The notes under the pieces were generated by a model. It made no database searches. It was not told where the DNA came from and saw only the letters and a list, made by a program, of their open reading frames with translations. Shown piece after piece: positions 60,748-64,000 of a DNA stretch of 64,000 bases; positions within the stretch are counted from its first letter, which is position 1; every line of letters begins with the position of its first letter. The stretch is taken from the NCBI GenBank assembly GCA_034505955.1, contig JAPDQK010000003.1:1-64000 (forward strand), read 5' to 3'. Made by a program: the position numbers and the translations under genes. This DNA comes from Zhuqueibacter pondensis. GTDB taxonomy: Bacteria > Zhuqueibacterota > Zhuqueibacteria > Zhuqueibacterales > Zhuqueibacteraceae.

Positions 60748-63700
60748 TTAAAAATCGATCTTCAATCCAAAGCGAATGTCTCTCGGATTGAGAAACGTGA
60801 AGTAGGTCAAATTGGGCATGTCGATATACGCCTTGGTTTCCAAAATCCGTTTCAAATCTTCCGGTGTTTTGGTCGGATCGTTTGGATCATAACGCTCATA
60901 AGCGACGCCTTCCTTGCGATAGTCGCCGATTTTGTCGTTGCCGTGCTCGGCGCCTTCCTCCCAGGAGAAGTGCAACGATTCCAAATAATCATTGTAGTCA
61001 AAGGTATTGGAGAATCCGGCAAAGCTGAGATACTTGGTATTGAGGGCATTGGTGACATCGAGGTAGAACTGGACGTCATAACGATTGATCCGGACGAGCT
61101 TGGAGAGGCGCAGATCGATATTATAGCGATCCTTCCAGCGCACGTTATCGACGACGCCGGGGAGATTGTTCGGGTTGAAAGTGGCGTAGGCGCCGGCTTT
61201 CCAGCTTGCCAAAACAGAAAGATCCATGCCACCGAGCAGATGCTGGCCCAGCCATCGCGGTCCGAAGTCTTGTGGAGTGCGAAAAACCAAATTGGCTCGG
61301 GCATAAGGCAGTGGATGCGGCCGTTCCTGATACGGATTCAATCGCAAATAGTCACGCTGCTTGTTCGGATCTTCATAATAGCTTCGCAATCCGAAATAAC
61401 CGTAGGTGCGCACTTCATATGTGTAATTGATGAACCCGGCCAGCCACGCGCCGGCGCTTTTGCTCAGCGTAATTTCAAAACCGCGAATATCTTCATAATT
61501 ATTATTGGCCGGCTTTTGATATTGCACGGAAACCTTGAAATTCTCGTAGTAAATCCATCCCGGTTGCCCGGTGACGTCCTTGTAGTAGGCGGCGATATTT
61601 AGCAGGTATTCATCAAACAGGCTGTGTGCATAACCCAATTCATAAGCGATGGTTCTTTCGAATCCCAGGTTGGGATCGCCAATGGAAGTCACCAAGCCAT
61701 TCGCCTCGCGCTGCAGCCGGAACCGGTAGGTGGAAGCCGGTTCCTGGGTGAAATGCCCATAGTTGAAATAGAGCTTGGAATTCACCGTAATGGGGTGAGA
61801 GATGCCCAGTCGGGGACTCCAATACGAGACCGGTTTGGCCTCTTCGGTTGGTACTTGCACTTCAATCACCTTGCCAAAACCCTCGGCAAAATACTTGCTA
61901 TAAGGGTCTAACACATAATACGTTCCGTTCGAGTTCGAGTAGTCATACCGCAGACCGAGATTGGCAATGAACCCTTTGAATTCCAGCTTATCCTGCAGAT
62001 AGGCTCCGATTCTGTAGGGGAACCGGCGATAGATCTGGCTCCGTGTCCAGGTGCGCATCGAGGGGCTTTCGGTCGATGATTTGATGTCATAATCGTTATA
62101 GACCACGTCGACTCCGGCCTTGACCTCATTGACGTTATCCAACTGGCTGGTAAAATCGGCTTTGAACTTGGTGGTGGCGATGACGCTTTTATCGCGACCG
62201 AGATTCATCCAGCCGCCCATACTCATGCCATCGATACCGGTTACGCCATAACCCCAGTAGCCATACGGCGCCTCATCAACGAAAATCCCCGAAACTGGCT
62301 CATACTTTTTGCTGGTATCCCGATCCGCAAGCTTGAAGGTATTGTACCGATTGATATTGTGCTGGAGATTGACTTCGTAAAAGGTGCGGGCGCTCAACAT
62401 GTGGGTGAACGTGGCTCCGAACATCGTGCGATAGATCGAGCTGGGGCTGTAGTAACCGGGCATGTATAAAATGCTGTTGCCGCTGCTGCTGTTTACCAGG
62501 TCGGCGATTTCTTCATTTGTTCGTAGAACGTAACCGGTCGGCGTGGTGGTCCAATCATACGGGGATACGGAATGAATCTCACCATACAATCCGGTCAAAT
62601 TCAATTTCATGCGCGGTGTGAGATCGGTCGAAATTTTGAGCTGGCTGACATTCTCCTGATAATCATCTCGCGACAGCGGATAGATGAACATTTCGCGGTT
62701 GCGAAAATGTGAAAAGAAAAACCTGGCATCGAGCAGTCGCCGGCTTACCAATGGCACCGGCCCGCCGAATCCAATATCGAGAACATAATCAGGCCTGGTA
62801 ATATCGCCCTGCCGGCGATGCTGCCATTCCCACAAGCGTTTGGCACCGGCCGGAGTCAAATCGTTGCGCGGATCATTGTCTTGTAAGGTGGCAGCGGAAA
62901 CCGCATTCCAACCCTCGAAGCTCGGATATTGCCTTCGGGTATGGGCATCCCAGGCGCCGTTGTTCGTTCCCGTCCAGCAGACGGCATCATCCATGTACGG
63001 CCGGGTAAAATAGGTATAGGGATCATAGATGGAGGGGCCAAAGTGTTTCTTTGCAGGTGGCCGATATTGGAGGGTGATACCGGCATTGTAGGTGGTGCGG
63101 TCGCCTTCGCGCGTGACCACGTCGATGATTCCGGAACGCACGTTGCCATACTCGGCATTGAAGCCACCGGTTTGGACTTTGATTTCCTTGATCGAATTCA
63201 GGCTCAGCACGGTGTAAGGCAGGTTCGAGCGTTCATCATTCAACGACAGGCCATCCACCATAAACGCAGTTTGATTCGCGCCGCCGCCACGGATTCTTAC
63301 CCCATCGCTGGTTCTTTCAATGCCGGCTTGCAGCGCCAGCACTTCACGAACACTATTGACCGGCAGGCTTTCGATGGTTTTGGCTTCGACATGCATTTCG
63401 CTGGCGGAGACATCACGGGTAACCACCGGACGCTGCGCGACCACCACCACTTCCCCCATCGTCAGGGCTTCCGCCTTCAATTTGAAATCAATCGTGGTGG
63501 TCTGATCCATTTTGACCACGACATTTTTCACGGTAGCCGGCGCATAACCGATCATCGAGGCTTTGAGCGTGTATGTGCCGGGTGGCACATTGAGAATGAC
63601 AAAATTCCCATTGACATCGGAGACTGCGCCGATGGTCATGCCTTCAATCATGACATTGACACCGGCAATAACTTCACTGTTCTCCGCATCAATAATTCGC

Positions 63701-63789
63701 CCGGCAATTTTACCGGTGATGCCGGCAAAGCCAGCCACGGCGGTTACCAAAACGGCAAGAACAAGAATAGTAAAAATTTTTCTCACCAT
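60748..63789 (-). CDS. TonB-dependent outer-membrane receptor with carboxypeptidase-regulatory-like N-terminus
   Basis: 1013 residues. Signal peptide (FTILVLAVLVTAVAGFAG), then a CarboxypepD_reg-like domain (GKIAGRIIDAENSEVIAGVN, VPPGTYTLKASMIGYA), a plug domain (VLALQAGIERTSDGVRIRGG, AFMVDGLSLND, GFNAEYGNVRSGIIDVVT) and a long barrel with C-terminal DIRFGLKIDF. Such receptors import oligosaccharides, peptides or metal complexes with TonB-ExbBD energy. The substrate is not evident. AAGGAG abuts ATG 63795 but is 6 nt from ATG 63789, so the latter is taken as the start. It heads the downstream secreted-protein operon. Confidence 0.88.
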   Translation of the reverse strand: MVRKIFTILVLAVLVTAVAGFAGITGKIAGRIIDAENSEVIAGVNVMIEGMTIGAVSDVNGNFVILNVPPGTYTLKASMIGYAPATVKNVVVKMDQTTTIDFKLKAEALTMGEVVVVAQRPVVTRDVSASEMHVEAKTIESLPVNSVREVLALQAGIERTSDGVRIRGGGANQTAFMVDGLSLNDERSNLPYTVLSLNSIKEIKVQTGGFNAEYGNVRSGIIDVVTREGDRTTYNAGITLQYRPPAKKHFGPSIYDPYTYFTRPYMDDAVCWTGTNNGAWDAHTRRQYPSFEGWNAVSAATLQDNDPRNDLTPAGAKRLWEWQHRRQGDITRPDYVLDIGFGGPVPLVSRRLLDARFFFSHFRNREMFIYPLSRDDYQENVSQLKISTDLTPRMKLNLTGLYGEIHSVSPYDWTTTPTGYVLRTNEEIADLVNSSSGNSILYMPGYYSPSSIYRTMFGATFTHMLSARTFYEVNLQHNINRYNTFKLADRDTSKKYEPVSGIFVDEAPYGYWGYGVTGIDGMSMGGWMNLGRDKSVIATTKFKADFTSQLDNVNEVKAGVDVVYNDYDIKSSTESPSMRTWTRSQIYRRFPYRIGAYLQDKLEFKGFIANLGLRYDYSNSNGTYYVLDPYSKYFAEGFGKVIEVQVPTEEAKPVSYWSPRLGISHPITVNSKLYFNYGHFTQEPASTYRFRLQREANGLVTSIGDPNLGFERTIAYELGYAHSLFDEYLLNIAAYYKDVTGQPGWIYYENFKVSVQYQKPANNNYEDIRGFEITLSKSAGAWLAGFINYTYEVRTYGYFGLRSYYEDPNKQRDYLRLNPYQERPHPLPYARANLVFRTPQDFGPRWLGQHLLGGMDLSVLASWKAGAYATFNPNNLPGVVDNVRWKDRYNIDLRLSKLVRINRYDVQFYLDVTNALNTKYLSFAGFSNTFDYNDYLESLHFSWEEGAEHGNDKIGDYRKEGVAYERYDPNDPTKTPEDLKRILETKAYIDMPNLTYFTFLNPRDIRFGLKIDF

Positions 63790-64000
63790 AGTCATCTCCT
63801 TGGGGATTTCAAGGCTTGAAATTCGAGATTTCCATCGATGCAGCCAAGCCCAAAGGCTTAGTGACTATTCAGGCTATTTCAAAAGGCAAAACCATTTCGG
63901 GCAAAACCATTATTGATGCTTGCAAAAGTAAAAGGAAAATGTCATGCTGGAAGCATCTTTTTTAATTGAGCACAGTGGTGGATTGAAAAAGGCTACGCCC
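63790..64000. other. Upstream region of the TonB receptor gene
   Basis: No gene is seen. At 63884-63911 GGCAAAACCATT occurs twice in tandem (GGCAAAACCATTTCG, GGGCAAAACCATT). A similar doubled motif lies just downstream of the same gene at 60724-60751. The window ends in GGCTACGCCC, which may be the start of a GC-rich palindromic repeat. Confidence 0.45.

Noticed and set aside
1..64000. tRNA or rRNA genes
   Set aside because: No cloverleaf with a GGTTCRAAYCC-type T-loop and no rRNA-like stretch was noticed on reading; a covariance-model scan would be needed to be sure.

Overview
The window is a 64 kb scaffold piece from a Gram-negative, FCB-type bacterium. At least five secreted proteins end in a type IX secretion (T9SS type A) sorting domain with the motif NYPNPFNP. 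There is a TonB-dependent receptor with a carboxypeptidase-regulatory-like N-terminus, and many secreted glycan-active enzymes. The motif style fits lineages such as candidate division KSB1, Calditrichota or Ignavibacteriota; that placement is inference. A run of 96 N flanked by two identical 130-bp segments marks a scaffolding join, so this is probably a draft or metagenomic assembly.

Layout. 1-15646 (+ strand) is a surface-polysaccharide locus: a transporter tail, an Asp-box membrane protein, a GT-C type membrane glycosyltransferase, a secreted hydrolase, an SGNH-like protein, four GT4 glycosyltransferases, a Wzx-type flippase, two small membrane proteins, a polysaccharide deacetylase and a nucleotide-sugar epimerase, closed by a strong terminator. 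A secreted S9 peptidase follows on the minus strand (15723-17771). 18.0-20.2 kb holds a 65-66 bp tandem repeat array abutting a partly duplicated toxin-antitoxin cassette (HEPN, MNT, BrnT-like, CopG-like). 20.3-25.6 kb is a minus-strand cluster with a methanol:corrinoid methyltransferase (MtaB), a corrinoid protein (MtaC), a UroD/MtaA-like methyltransferase and a beta-propeller protein.

25.6-28.3 kb carries a MITE-like element, dispersed repeats, a HicB-like/PIN pair, an unrecognised possible nuclease and a nucleotidyltransferase remnant. 28.3-40.3 kb has a secreted metallo-beta-lactamase-fold protein, a heparinase II/III-like lyase (split by the N run), a REP-associated transposase among REP repeats, a ROK kinase, a GH3 enzyme, a PIN toxin pair, a GH38 alpha-mannosidase and a livM remnant. 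40.3-44.2 kb has an EndoQ-like PHP/UvrD helicase fusion and an SNase-like nuclease.

44.3-57 kb holds a secreted tetraheme cytochrome/degenerate metallophosphatase whose N-terminus is readable only if an in-frame TGA is decoded as selenocysteine, with a SECIS-like hairpin at the right place. It also has two large GHL10-type T9SS proteins, further secreted proteins and three toxin-antitoxin loci. 57.3-63.8 kb is a minus-strand group of TonB-dependent receptor, secreted FN3 protein and IPT/TIG lipoprotein.

The standout candidate is the selenoprotein at 44272-45678. Second-tier signals are the tandem array joined to the duplicated TA cassette, the MtaBC/UroD/propeller cluster, and the EndoQ-helicase fusion. 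Functions are read from motifs; no database search was possible.
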